Positions 16,577 to 25,923 of a DNA stretch of 64,000 nucleotides are shown in pieces. How positions within the stretch are numbered: position 1 is the stretch's first letter; each line of letters begins with the position of its first letter. This DNA is from Accumulibacter sp031732815. GTDB taxonomy: Bacteria > Pseudomonadota > Gammaproteobacteria > Burkholderiales > Rhodocyclaceae. A program made the translations under genes and the position numbers. Below the pieces are notes generated by a model. It saw nothing but the letters and a program-made list of their open reading frames with translations. It searched no databases and had not been told where the DNA came from. Where the stretch lies: positions 6,141-70,140 of the forward strand of contig NZ_JAVMKF010000303.1 in the NCBI RefSeq assembly GCF_031732815.1, in the 5' to 3' direction.

Positions 16577-17217
16577 CGCTCAACCACGCTGGCGAGCGCA
16601 GCGAGAATCGGCACCAGGCGTTCCCGCTTGAGCTTCAGCGCTGCCTGGTTCACGATCAGACGCGAGGAGATATCCATGATGTGTTCAACTGCCACGAGAT
16701 TGTTTGCCTTCAATGTGCTCCCGGTAGACACCAGGTCGACGATGGCGTCGGCAAGGCCGGCGAGCGGTGCCAGTTCCATCGAGCCATAGAGCTTGATCAG
16801 GTCGACATGAACTCCCTTGGCGGCAAAATGTTCGCGCGCAATATTGACATACTTGCTCGCCACCCTGAGCCGGGCGCCCTGGCGAACCGCCGTCTGGTAA
16901 TCGAAGCCAAGGGGTGCGGCAACCATCATCCGGCAGCGTGCGATGCGCAGGTCGATCGGCTGGTAAAGACCTTCGCTGCCGTGCTCGAGCAGGACGTCCC
17001 TGCCGGCGACGCCGAGGTCGGCCGCGCCGTACTGGACGTAGGTCGGCGCGTCGCTCGCGCGGACAATGACGACCCGGACGTCAGCAACATTCGTCGGAAT
17101 GATCAGGCGTCGCGAAGTCTCGGGGTCCTCGCACGGCACGATGCCGGCACTGGCCAACAGGGGCAGCGTTTCGGCGAAGATGCGCCCCTTCGAGAGGGCG
17201 ATGGTGATCCCATTCAC
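16573..17217 (-). CDS. hisG: ATP phosphoribosyltransferase, short form
   Basis: First enzyme of histidine synthesis, joining ATP and PRPP. With GTG 17217 as start the protein has 214 residues (VNGITIALSKGRIF...), the short HisG type that lacks the C-terminal regulatory domain and needs the partner HisZ. The PRPP-binding segment DLVSTGSTLKANNL is present. The open frame extends upstream to 17421 but the extra residues do not resemble HisG. The gene is transcribed with hisD. Confidence 0.93.
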   Translation of the reverse strand: MNGITIALSKGRIFAETLPLLASAGIVPCEDPETSRRLIIPTNVADVRVVIVRASDAPTYVQYGAADLGVAGRDVLLEHGSEGLYQPIDLRIARCRMMVAAPLGFDYQTAVRQGARLRVASKYVNIAREHFAAKGVHVDLIKLYGSMELAPLAGLADAIVDLVSTGSTLKANNLVAVEHIMDISSRLIVNQAALKLKRERLVPILAALASVVER

Positions 17218-17537
17218 GACGGCGTTCCGGACGGAAAACCGACATTCTAGCCTAAGCGACCGTCGCTTCGTGCCGGCGTGGCACAGCGCAGCCGCTCGAT
17301 ACTGGCGGCCGGCTGCCACGTTGCGCCTTTTGTGCATGCAAACCAGTCGGTTTCGCCGGCAAATAGCGTATGATTCGCCCGCGGCACGATAAGCGGGGCC
17401 AATTTGGTCCAGAAAAAGCAAGAAGCATGTTCGACGACCCGCTCGCTGTGGGATGCGGCGGCGTGCGTCGGCAAGCGGCGGTCATGGGCGGCACACCGTT
17501 TTTCGCCGGCTGTGCATAGGAGAGAGGAGGGGTTTCA
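17218..17537. other. 320-base intergenic region between hisG and the CNNM/CorC gene
   Basis: This divergent promoter region serves hisGD (minus) and the CorC-like gene (plus). A TATGAT at about 17369 is a possible -10 box. GGAGAGAGGAGGGG at 17519-17532 is the ribosome binding site of the next gene. I see no RNA gene or recognisable peptide. Confidence 0.5.
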
Positions 17538-19052
17538 ATGGAACAAGCGACACTGTATTTCAACCTCGTGTTGATTCTGGTTTTCGTCGCCGGCAACGCC
17601 TTTTTCGTCGGTTCGGAGATTGCCATTTCGTCAGCCCGGCGCAGCCGGATCAGGCAACTTGCCGAGGACGGCGACAAGCGCGCCGCGCGGGTCGAGATGT
17701 TGCACAACGAACCCGAACGTTTCTATTCGGTGACGCAGGTGGGCATTACCCTGGTCTCGCTCGGTCTCGGTGCGGTTGGCATGGAAACGATCAGTAATCT
17801 GACCGATTCGAGCTTCGTCAAGCTGTTTTCGCTGTTCGGCAATAGCGAAGCGCTGATCAAGGCGGCGCATACGGTGTCGTACGTCTTCGCTTTTGTCGTC
17901 ATCTCCTTCCTGCATGTCGTTGCCGGCGAACTCGCGCCGAAGGTGTTGGCTTTTCACAAGGCCGAACAACTGAGCATGGCGGTCGGCTGGAGCATCAACA
18001 TCCTCTATCTGACCTTCCGGCCACTGATCTACGTCATGAAGCTGTCATCGAATGCACTGCTCTGGGTTTTCGGGCAAAGAGATCTCGGCGGCGGGCACGG
18101 CGAAAGCCACTTCACGATGTCGGTCGAAGAGATTCGCATGATCCTCTCGGCCAGCGAGAAGGACGGCACGCTGGCCCGCGAGGAAACCGAAATGATCCGC
18201 GGTGTCTTCAAGCTCGACGAACATACCGTGCGCGAGGCGATGATTCCGCGTACCGAGATTCGGGCGCTGGCGCAGGAAGAGACGCTGGCCACCGCGCTGC
18301 GTTACTTCCGTGACATGCCACACGCGCGCTTCCCGGTTTACGACAAGAGCCTGGACCGGATCACCGGGGTGGTCGCGATCAAGGAACTGCTCACAGTGAT
18401 GGCGGAAAGCAGCGGCGATACGCTTGAGGACGTCAGCCGCAAGCCGGTCAGCGACTTCGCCCAGGCGCCGTACATCGTGCCCAACAGCAAACTGCTGAGC
18501 GACCTCTTGAAGGACTTCAAGCGCACACGTCAGCAGATGGCGGTGGTCATCGACGAGTATGGCGGGACGGAAGGCATCATCACGCTCGAGGACATTCTCG
18601 AAGAGATCGTCGGCGAATACGAGGATGAGTTCACTCGTCAGGCGCGGCGTGTGAAAAAGCTGGTCGGCAGCCAGTACGAGATCGACGCCTCGATGCGCGT
18701 TTCCGACCTTGAAACCCTGCTCGACTTCCCGTTCCCGAAGGACGACGATTACGTCACTTTGGCCGGCCTCTTCTACAAGAAGCTGGGCAGCGTACCGCGC
18801 GTCGGCGACTCGGTCATGCTCGAGGGCGCGCGGCTGACCGTCATCGAAATGGACAACCACCGGATCACGTTGTTGAAGTTCGAAGACACCGCGATTGGTG
18901 ACGACGGCGTCGTTCGCCTGGTCGACAACTCTTCTGCTGCCGATCCGGCGGCGCTGGAAGCTGTCGCGCGGCCGGCCGAAGGGACTGCGTCGGCGGCGGG
19001 GGATTCAGCGGTCCTCGGCCAAGCCCCGCACGAGAGCGGTGAGCAGCGGTGA
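17538..19052 (+). CDS. CNNM-CBS-CorC transporter family protein (hemolysin-like)
   Basis: A 504-aa membrane protein of the CNNM/CorC family, linked in characterised members to magnesium or cobalt transport. The N-terminal DUF21/CNNM domain has about four hydrophobic helices (residues 5-180), starting LVLIFVAGNAFFVGSEIAISSARRS at the front. Two CBS domains follow (about 225-345, including VREAMIPRTEIRAL and FPVYDKSLDRITGVV) and then a CorC/HlyC C-terminal domain (MRVSDLETLLDFPFP). The last 40 residues are an Ala/Glu-rich tail. The older name hemolysin is historical and no lytic role is implied. It is convergent with the decarboxylase gene. Confidence 0.92.
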   Translation: MEQATLYFNLVLILVFVAGNAFFVGSEIAISSARRSRIRQLAEDGDKRAARVEMLHNEPERFYSVTQVGITLVSLGLGAVGMETISNLTDSSFVKLFSLFGNSEALIKAAHTVSYVFAFVVISFLHVVAGELAPKVLAFHKAEQLSMAVGWSINILYLTFRPLIYVMKLSSNALLWVFGQRDLGGGHGESHFTMSVEEIRMILSASEKDGTLAREETEMIRGVFKLDEHTVREAMIPRTEIRALAQEETLATALRYFRDMPHARFPVYDKSLDRITGVVAIKELLTVMAESSGDTLEDVSRKPVSDFAQAPYIVPNSKLLSDLLKDFKRTRQQMAVVIDEYGGTEGIITLEDILEEIVGEYEDEFTRQARRVKKLVGSQYEIDASMRVSDLETLLDFPFPKDDDYVTLAGLFYKKLGSVPRVGDSVMLEGARLTVIEMDNHRITLLKFEDTAIGDDGVVRLVDNSSAADPAALEAVARPAEGTASAAGDSAVLGQAPHESGEQR

Positions 19053-19107
19053 GCGAGTCGCCCGCGCGGTTGCGGCGCTGAGGGGCTGCGACAGGCTGAG
19101 GCCAGCC

Positions 19108-21351
19108 TTAGCGGACGCAGTCGACCGAGTAGACCGGCTTGCCGGCGACGATTGCTTTGACCAGCCCGTGCACGTCGGTCTCGAAGCCGGGAAAGCGTTC
19201 GTTGAAGTCGCGGGCGAATTGCAGGTAGCGGACAATCGTCGCATTGAAGCGCTCGCCCGGGATAAGCAGCGGAATGCCGGGCGGGTAGGGCGTGAGCAGC
19301 GTGCTGGTAATGCGCCCCTCGAGGTCGTCGATCGGTACGCGGTCGATTTCGCGGTGCGCCATGCGCGAGAAGGCGTCGGTCGGTTTCATTGCTGGTTCCA
19401 TGTCCGACAAGTACATGCGCGTGGTCAGGTGCGCGACGTCGTTGGCGGCATAGATGCCGTGAATCTGTCGGCATAGATCCTTCAGACCGTAGGCCTCATA
19501 ACGCGGGTTCTTGGCGAGAAACTCCGGCATCACTTTCCACAGCGGCAAATTCTGGTCGTAACCGTCCTTGAACTGCTGCAACTCGGTGACCATCGTATTC
19601 CAGCGGCCTTTCGTGATGCCGATGGTGAACATGATGAAGAACGAGTAGAGCCCGCATTTCTCGACGATGATCCCGTGTTCGGCCAGGTACTTGGTGACGA
19701 TCGCGGCCGGGATGCCGGATTCGGCGAACTCGCCGTCCACGTCCAGACCGGGGGTGATGATCGTCGCCTTGATCGGATCGAGCATATTGAAGCCTTCGGC
19801 GAGCATGCCGAAGCCATGCCAACGTTCGCCCGGCTTCAGGATCCAGGCGGCGCGGTCCTCGATTCCTTCGCTTGAGGACTCATCCGGCCCCCACACCTTG
19901 AACCACCAATCGGCACCCCATTCGCCCGCGACCTTGCGCATCGTGCTGCGGAAATTGAGGGCTTCGGCAATCGATTCCTCGACCAGCGCCGTGCCGGCTG
20001 GCGCTTCCATCATCGCCGCCGCCACATCGCAGGAGGCGATGATTGCGTATTGCGGCGAGGTCGAAGTGTGCATCAGGTAGGCCTCATTGAAGACATCGCG
20101 ATCAAGTCGCCGTCCTTCAGAGTCCTGCACAAGGATCTGCGAGGCTTGCGACAGGCCGGCAAGCAGCTTGTGAGTGGATTGCGTCGAGAAGATCATCGCA
20201 TCCTTGCAGCGCCGCCGGTCGGCGCCGATGGCGTGGTAGTCGCCGTAGAAATCGTGGAAAGCGGCGTGTGGCAACCAGGCTTCGTCGAAATGCAGGGTAT
20301 CGATAGCCCCGTCGAGCATTTCCTTGATCTCTTCGACGTTATACAGGATCCCGTCATAGGTGCTCTGGGTGATCGTGAGCACACGCGGTTTCGCTTTGAC
20401 TGCGCGCGCGAAGGGGTGCGCCTCGATCTTCTTCTGAATGTTCTCCCAGCGGAACTCGTCCTTCGGAATCGGTCCGATGATGCCGTAATGATTGCGCGTC
20501 GGCATCAGGAAGACGGGAATTGCGCCGGTCATGATGATCGAATGAAGTACCGACTTGTGGCAGTTGCGATCGACGATGACCACATCGCCTGGGGCAACGG
20601 TCGAGTGCCAGACGATCTTGTTGGACGTAGATGTGCCGTTGGTGACGAAGAAAAGATGATCGGCGTTGAAGATGCGCGCCGCATTGCGCTCGGAGGCGGC
20701 TACCGGCCCGGTGTGATCGAGCAGTTGGCCGAGTTCTTCGACTGCGTTGCAGACGTCGGCGCGCAACATGTTCTCGCCAAAGAACTGATGAAACATTCGA
20801 CCGACCGGGCTTTTCAGGAAAGCAACGCCACCCGAATGTCCGGGGCAATGCCAGGAGTATGAACCGTCCTCGGCATAGTGGGTGAGCGCACGGAAGAAGG
20901 GCGGCGCAAGACTTTCCAGGTAGGCGCGTGCTTCGCGGACGACGTAGCGGCCGATGAACTCCGGCGTGTCCTCGAACATGTGGATGAAACCGTGCAGCTC
21001 GCGCAGGACGTCGTTCGGAATGTGGCGTGAGGTGCGCGTCTCGCCGTAGAGGAAAATCGGAATATCCTCGTTTCTGCAGCGAATTTCCTTGACGAAGGCA
21101 CGCAGTCCGGCAACCGTGCCATCTGCTTTGTCGTTCCTGAAGTCCTCGTCATCGATCGACAGAATGAAGGCCGAGGCGCGGCTTTGTTGCTGGGCAAACG
21201 AGGTGAGATCGCCGTAGCTGGTCAGGCCGAAGACCTCGAAGCCCTTCTTCTCGATCGCTTTGGCCAGTGCGCGGATGCCGAGACCGCCGGTGTTATCCGA
21301 GCGGTAGTCCTTGTCGATGACGATGACCGGGAAATTGAAGTGCATGAGCAA
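19108..21351 (-). CDS. Orn/Lys/Arg decarboxylase, PLP-dependent
   Basis: A fold-type I pyridoxal-phosphate amino acid decarboxylase of 747 aa, the length of the lysine, ornithine and arginine decarboxylases that have an N-terminal wing domain (residues 1-130, receiver-like). The PLP lysine is Lys395 in STQSTHKLLAG, with the preceding HFDEAWLPHAAFHDFY cofactor region. The substrate cannot be decided: lysine (cadaverine), ornithine (putrescine) and arginine (agmatine) forms are alike. No antiporter gene (cadB, adiC or potE type) is adjacent, which argues for a polyamine or general role rather than a classical acid-resistance pair. Confidence 0.92.
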   Translation of the reverse strand: MLMHFNFPVIVIDKDYRSDNTGGLGIRALAKAIEKKGFEVFGLTSYGDLTSFAQQQSRASAFILSIDDEDFRNDKADGTVAGLRAFVKEIRCRNEDIPIFLYGETRTSRHIPNDVLRELHGFIHMFEDTPEFIGRYVVREARAYLESLAPPFFRALTHYAEDGSYSWHCPGHSGGVAFLKSPVGRMFHQFFGENMLRADVCNAVEELGQLLDHTGPVAASERNAARIFNADHLFFVTNGTSTSNKIVWHSTVAPGDVVIVDRNCHKSVLHSIIMTGAIPVFLMPTRNHYGIIGPIPKDEFRWENIQKKIEAHPFARAVKAKPRVLTITQSTYDGILYNVEEIKEMLDGAIDTLHFDEAWLPHAAFHDFYGDYHAIGADRRRCKDAMIFSTQSTHKLLAGLSQASQILVQDSEGRRLDRDVFNEAYLMHTSTSPQYAIIASCDVAAAMMEAPAGTALVEESIAEALNFRSTMRKVAGEWGADWWFKVWGPDESSSEGIEDRAAWILKPGERWHGFGMLAEGFNMLDPIKATIITPGLDVDGEFAESGIPAAIVTKYLAEHGIIVEKCGLYSFFIMFTIGITKGRWNTMVTELQQFKDGYDQNLPLWKVMPEFLAKNPRYEAYGLKDLCRQIHGIYAANDVAHLTTRMYLSDMEPAMKPTDAFSRMAHREIDRVPIDDLEGRITSTLLTPYPPGIPLLIPGERFNATIVRYLQFARDFNERFPGFETDVHGLVKAIVAGKPVYSVDCVR

Positions 21352-21410
21352 TCCAGTGGCGACGATGAACGATGGCCAGCGAAGCGGCAGCTGCCACTCG
21401 CCGTGGCGGC

Positions 21411-21977
21411 TTACATCTTGGGTAGGGTGACGCCAAGCTGACCTTGGTACTTGCCACCGCGGTCTCGGTACGACGTCTCACATTCCTCGTCCGATTCGAA
21501 GAAAAGCACCTGGGCTATACCCTCGTTGGCGTAGATCTTTGCCGGTAGCGGTGTGGTATTCGAGAACTCGAGCGTCACATGCCCTTCCCATTCCGGCTCG
21601 AAGGGGGTGACGTTGACGATGATCCCGCAGCGCGCGTAGGTGCTCTTGCCCAGGCAGACGGTCAGCACGCTGCGCGGGATGCGAAAATACTCGACGGTCC
21701 GCGCCAGAGCAAACGAGTTCGGCGGGATGATGCAGAAGTCGTTGCGGACTTCGACGAAAGAGTTGGGGTCGAAGGCCTTGGGGTCGACGATCGTCGAGTT
21801 GAGATTGGTGAACAACTTGAATTCGTTCGAGCAGCGGATGTCGTAGCCGTAGCTCGAAGTGCCGTAGGAGACAATGCGGCGGCCGTCGATTTCGCGCACC
21901 TGTCGGGGCTCGAAGGGTTCGATCATGCCGCACTCTGCCGCCATGCGGCGGATCCACTTATCCGACTTGATGGACAT
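21411..21977 (-). CDS. dcd: dCTP deaminase
   Basis: Deaminates dCTP to dUTP as a source of thymidylate. The 188-aa protein carries the conserved CLGKSTYARCGI block and the catalytic-glutamate segment TLEFSNTTPLP, and ends KYQGQLGVTLPKM as in proteobacterial Dcd. It lies downstream of apbC on the same strand, 104 bases away, and upstream of the decarboxylase. Confidence 0.96.
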   Translation of the reverse strand: MSIKSDKWIRRMAAECGMIEPFEPRQVREIDGRRIVSYGTSSYGYDIRCSNEFKLFTNLNSTIVDPKAFDPNSFVEVRNDFCIIPPNSFALARTVEYFRIPRSVLTVCLGKSTYARCGIIVNVTPFEPEWEGHVTLEFSNTTPLPAKIYANEGIAQVLFFESDEECETSYRDRGGKYQGQLGVTLPKM

Positions 21978-22081
21978 CGCTGGTCACCCGGGCACCGAGA
22001 AAGCTCAGGGGCTCATTCTACGGTGTCCGGGCAACGGAAGGAACAGCTCACCGCGAACACTTGAGGCTCGCGGCGAGGCGC

Positions 22082-23173
22082 TCAGCTGTTCTGCACGATG
22101 ATGTTGGGGAACTTCGCGCTCATGTCACGCGCGCGCTCAGCGACCTTGATCGCCAGTCGACGGGCGATCGCCCGGTAGATCTCGGCAGCGCGCGAGTCGG
22201 GCGCGCCGACCACCGTCGGCTGTCCGGCGTCGGTCATCTCGCGGATGCCGATTTCCAGTGGCAGTGCGCCAAGCAACTCGCTGCCGTAGTCGCGACATAT
22301 CTGTTCGCCGCCGCCTTGGCCGAAAATGCGCTCTTCATGGCGGCAATGCGAGCAGATGTGCAAGGTCATGTTCTCCACCAGGCCGAGGATCGGGATGCCG
22401 ACCTTCTCGAACATCTTGAGCCCCTTGCGGGCATCGATCAGGGCAATGTCCTGCGGCGTGGTGACGATTACGGCACCGGTTACCGGCACCTTTTGCGCCA
22501 GCGTCAACTGGGTGTCGCCGGTGCCCGGCGGCATGTCAACGATCAGGTAGTCGACGTCGTGCCAGTTGGTCTGTTTCAGCAACTGCTCGAGGGCCTGGGT
22601 CACCATGGGTCCGCGCCAGACCATCGGCGAATCGACGTCGATCATGAAGCCGATCGACATGGCTTGCAGCCCGTGCGCCAGCAGCGGCTCGATCGACGTG
22701 CCATCCTGCGAATCAGGCTTCTGTCCGGCAAGGCCGAGCATCTGCGGTTGTGACGGGCCGTAGATGTCAGCGTCGAGCAAGCCCACCACAGCACCTTCCT
22801 GGGCCAGGGCGAGCGCCAGATTGACCGCCGTCGTGCTCTTGCCGACGCCACCCTTGCCCGAGGCAATAGCAATGATGTTCTTCACTCCGGGCAGGGGCTT
22901 CAGACCACGCTGCACCAGGTGCGCGACGATCTTCGTCGTCACGCCGACGCTGACGTTGCCGACGCCGGGAATTGCCTTGAGCGCGTCGACGACCATGCGT
23001 CTGATCAGGTCAACCTGACTTTTCGCCGGATAGCCGAGTTCGATGTCGAGTGCGATGTCGGCGCCGTCCACCTTGAGGTTCCTGGTGGAGCGCGTCGACA
23101 CATAATCCTTCCCGGTATTCGGATCGATCACGTTTCTCAGCGCGGCCAATACGGATTCAGTACTTACAGCCAT
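22082..23173 (-). CDS. apbC: Iron-sulfur cluster carrier protein ApbC/Mrp
   Basis: P-loop NTPase that binds and hands over [4Fe-4S] clusters in the cytosol. The 363-aa protein has an N-terminal MIP18/DUF59 domain (residues 5-80), the deviant Walker A loop GKGGVGKSTTAVNLA and a CSHC pair in HICSHCRHEERIFG that bridges the cluster in the dimer. In many Betaproteobacteria metG is divergent from this gene; here 793 bases without a gene follow instead. Confidence 0.95.
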   Translation of the reverse strand: MAVSTESVLAALRNVIDPNTGKDYVSTRSTRNLKVDGADIALDIELGYPAKSQVDLIRRMVVDALKAIPGVGNVSVGVTTKIVAHLVQRGLKPLPGVKNIIAIASGKGGVGKSTTAVNLALALAQEGAVVGLLDADIYGPSQPQMLGLAGQKPDSQDGTSIEPLLAHGLQAMSIGFMIDVDSPMVWRGPMVTQALEQLLKQTNWHDVDYLIVDMPPGTGDTQLTLAQKVPVTGAVIVTTPQDIALIDARKGLKMFEKVGIPILGLVENMTLHICSHCRHEERIFGQGGGEQICRDYGSELLGALPLEIGIREMTDAGQPTVVGAPDSRAAEIYRAIARRLAIKVAERARDMSAKFPNIIVQNS

Positions 23174-23966
23174 CAGTTCAAGCTCCCTAAAGTCGATACC
23201 CGAGTTTTCCGCTACAGTTTACCCGAAAGATCGAAAGAACGCACCCCGTACCTGGTTGGGGCGCCGGGTGCCGGGCCAGCCTTGGGTTGGGCAACGACGT
23301 AGCACCTGGTCAGCCGTCACTTGGCGCCGATGACTGCGGTATTTGGTGCTGGCTGGAGATGGCGCTAAAGCTGCGCCCGAAGGCGCCGATTACCAACTGA
23401 TGAGGCGGCAGTCGAGACGGCGAAGAGAGGTGCCTGAAATGGTGGAAAGGGCAACGTGGACCAAGCGTGGCGGCATGCTCTTGCTCGTCGCCGCGCGCTT
23501 GGCCAACGCCAGGCTTCGCGCGCTTTCTCTGCGGCGTGGGCGTTCCCCGAGGGCACATGGCGAGCGGTTTCAGTCTGCTTCCAGCGAACCCCGGACCGAG
23601 CACCCGAGGCGCGACTGGCGCTTGCTACATGCCGCTCTCTGGCGACGCAGAGCACAAGGCCACGGCCGCGATGACCAATACACGCTGGCAGCTTCCCGGG
23701 CCCGTCGCTGCCAATGCGAAGGGCATGCGCATGCCGGCAGCGCGAGCATACCAGCCGAGGCGGACTCGAGGCGAGAAGGGGCGATCGAACAGCCGTGGTC
23801 GGTCTCGACGGAAGGGGTTTGCCTGCTGCCGCTCGGACCGTGGATGCGGCCGGCAAGGAGCTCTGGCGGTGCCCGTTTGCGCGCCGCGAGCAAGACGCGA
23901 TGGTGTGGCTTGGATTAACATGGTGGAACTGGGCGGCCCGTGGCCCATCTCCCAAGGAAGATGAAA
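23174..23966. other. 793-base gene-free gap between apbC and cheV
   Basis: This is the longest non-coding stretch in the window. Open frames exist on both strands but all are Arg/Ala-rich shadows without family resemblance or a ribosome binding site. I see no tRNA, terminator, IS end or convincing promoter. It may hold decayed sequence from a gene once beside apbC, as well as the chemotaxis promoter. Confidence 0.6.
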
Positions 23967-24929
23967 ATGTCCGAATTATTGAAGAATATCGACGCGCGCA
24001 CCAAGCTTGCCGGCACCAACAAGCTGGAAATTCTGCTCTTTTCGCTGGGGACCGATATCCGCACCGGTCGTCGGGAGACCTTCGGGATCAATGTGTTCAA
24101 GGTGCGCGAGGTAATGCGCACGCCGCCGATCACGGCGGCGCCGGAAATGCCGGCGTCGGTCGTCGGCATGGTCAGCCTGCGGGGCGTTCTGGTGCCGGTG
24201 GTCGACCTCGCTCGTTATGCCGGCGTCGAGTGCGAGGTGGCGCGGGGAATCATGATCGTGACCGAATACGCTGGACATACCCAGGGCTTCCTGGTCGAGG
24301 CCGTAGATACGATTCTGCGCCTCGACTGGAGCCAGATGCGTGTTCCGCCAGCGATGCTGCTGGCCGAGATGGGCGGGCTGGTGACGGCAGTCACCGAACT
24401 CGCTGATGGCCGGCTGGTGATGATGATGGATGTCGAGAAGATCCTCTCGGAAACGACCAGCTACGATGACGAAATCGTCTACCGCAACATCAAGCCGCTG
24501 GAGCATCCCGAGCTGACCGTGTTTTTCGCCGACGATTCGTCGGTGGCGCGGCGCCAGATCGAGCGGACGCTACAGGCGATGGGGGTCAAGTACGTCGCCA
24601 CGATCAACGGTCGCGAAGCTTGGGACGAGCTGGAGAAGGTGGCCGCCTATGCGACATCGTCCGGCCAGCAGGTGGCCAACCTGGTCAGTCTCGTGCTGAC
24701 CGACATCGAGATGCCGGAAATGGACGGATACATTCTGACCAAGAAGATCAAGTCGGATCCTCGTTTTGCTGACGTGCCGGTGATCATGCACTCGTCCTTG
24801 TCCGGCATGTCCAACCAGCAGCTCGGCAAGTCGGTCGGCGTTGATGAGTACGTGCCCAAGTTTGAACCGCAGCGACTGTCTGAAACGCTGACGCGTCGCT
24901 TGTTGACCGTGGCACATCCGGTCGCCTGA
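23967..24929 (+). CDS. cheV: Chemotaxis coupling protein CheV (first copy)
   Basis: A 320-aa fusion of a CheW coupling domain (about residues 15-175) and a receiver domain (about 185-315), which links receptors to CheA and can be phosphorylated. The receiver has the acid pair in FFADDSS, the phospho-acceptor aspartate in LTDIEMPEMDG and the lysine in YVPKF. The ATG at 23967 is taken because AAGGA lies eight bases upstream; ATG 23961 is too close to it. A second cheV follows 35 bases later. Confidence 0.94.
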   Translation: MSELLKNIDARTKLAGTNKLEILLFSLGTDIRTGRRETFGINVFKVREVMRTPPITAAPEMPASVVGMVSLRGVLVPVVDLARYAGVECEVARGIMIVTEYAGHTQGFLVEAVDTILRLDWSQMRVPPAMLLAEMGGLVTAVTELADGRLVMMMDVEKILSETTSYDDEIVYRNIKPLEHPELTVFFADDSSVARRQIERTLQAMGVKYVATINGREAWDELEKVAAYATSSGQQVANLVSLVLTDIEMPEMDGYILTKKIKSDPRFADVPVIMHSSLSGMSNQQLGKSVGVDEYVPKFEPQRLSETLTRRLLTVAHPVA

Positions 24930-24964
24930 GTGGCTTGGGCAGGAGACCTTTTGGGAGCGATACG

Positions 24965-25903
24965 ATGGACCTGATAGAACGGAAGAGCTTGCTCGAAGGC
25001 GTAGACGCGAGAACTCGGCTGGCCGGCTCGAACAAGATGGAAATCCTCCTCTTTTCTCTCGGTACGCGCGAGACCTTCGGGATAAACGTGTTCAAGGTGC
25101 GCGAGGTCGGGCGGACGCCGCATATCACCAGAACCCCGAACATGCCGCGTGGAGTCGAGGGCCTGATTTCCCTGCGCGGCAACGTGATCCCGGTCCTCTC
25201 GCTGATTTCCTTTCTGGAACATAGGGGTGAAGCGGTCGATTCGGGCAAGACGATGATGGTTGCCGAGTACTCGAAGCGGACGCTGGGTTTCCTGGTCCAT
25301 GAAGTCGATCGGATCATTCGTGTCGACTGGGAAAGGGTGAAAGCGCCGGAGAGTGTCCTGTCGACCAATCAGGGCCTGATTACCGCCATCACCGAACTGG
25401 AAGACGGCAAACTGGTGTCGATTCTCGATGTCGAGCAGATTCTGGCCAATGCCTTCGGCGAAGCGATCATCATCGACATTCCACCGGCCAACGTCGGCGA
25501 GGATGTCGGCGTCTTCTTTGCCGATGATTCGATCGTCGCGCGCCGCAAAATTATTGAAGTGCTCGACAAGCTCGGCGTCAAACATAAACACGCGACAAAT
25601 GGTGCCGAAGCCTTGGCGCGGCTGCAAGGAATCGCTGCCCACGCAGCCCAGAACGGGCGCTCTGTGCGCGACGAAATCCGCCTGATCCTCGTTGATGCTG
25701 AGATGCCTGAAATGGATGGCTACGTGCTGACCAAGCACCTGAAGAGCGATGCGCGCTTTTCCGGGGTGCCGGTGGTCATGCACTCGTCGCTCTCGTCGGA
25801 GGCCAACCGAGCCATGGGCAAGACCGTCGGGGTGGACGCCTACGTTGCCAAGTTTGATGCAGAGGTTCTTGCTGATACGCTGCGCCCATTGCTCGAACGC
25901 TAG
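24965..25903 (+). CDS. cheV: Chemotaxis coupling protein CheV (second copy)
   Basis: This 312-aa CheW-receiver fusion is homologous to the preceding gene along its whole length (both start with a DARTRLAG/DARTKLAG segment and share HSSLS and MPEMDGY in the receiver), but clearly diverged. The phospho-acceptor aspartate lies in LVDAEMPEMDG and the conserved lysine in YVAKF. The pair probably arose by tandem duplication. No separate cheW is present in the window, so these CheVs may couple CheA here. It is in the same run of genes as cheY, cheZ and cheA. Confidence 0.94.
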   Translation: MDLIERKSLLEGVDARTRLAGSNKMEILLFSLGTRETFGINVFKVREVGRTPHITRTPNMPRGVEGLISLRGNVIPVLSLISFLEHRGEAVDSGKTMMVAEYSKRTLGFLVHEVDRIIRVDWERVKAPESVLSTNQGLITAITELEDGKLVSILDVEQILANAFGEAIIIDIPPANVGEDVGVFFADDSIVARRKIIEVLDKLGVKHKHATNGAEALARLQGIAAHAAQNGRSVRDEIRLILVDAEMPEMDGYVLTKHLKSDARFSGVPVVMHSSLSSEANRAMGKTVGVDAYVAKFDAEVLADTLRPLLER

Positions 25904-25923
25904 ATCACAGGAGTAAGTAAGGA

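Noticed and set aside
17427..17519. Small open frame of 30 codons before the CNNM/CorC gene
   Set aside because: There is no clear ribosome site and the peptide is unremarkable; the region is better read as promoter and leader.
23188..23215. Possible sigma-28 site TAAAGTCG with TCCGCTA downstream near apbC
   Set aside because: The -10 matches only partly and with a 12-base spacer, and it lies more than 750 bases from cheV.
23863..23880. Possible sigma-54 promoter before cheV (TGGCGG...TTTGC)
   Set aside because: The GG to GC distance is 12 or 9 bases, not 10, so it does not fit the -24/-12 spacing.
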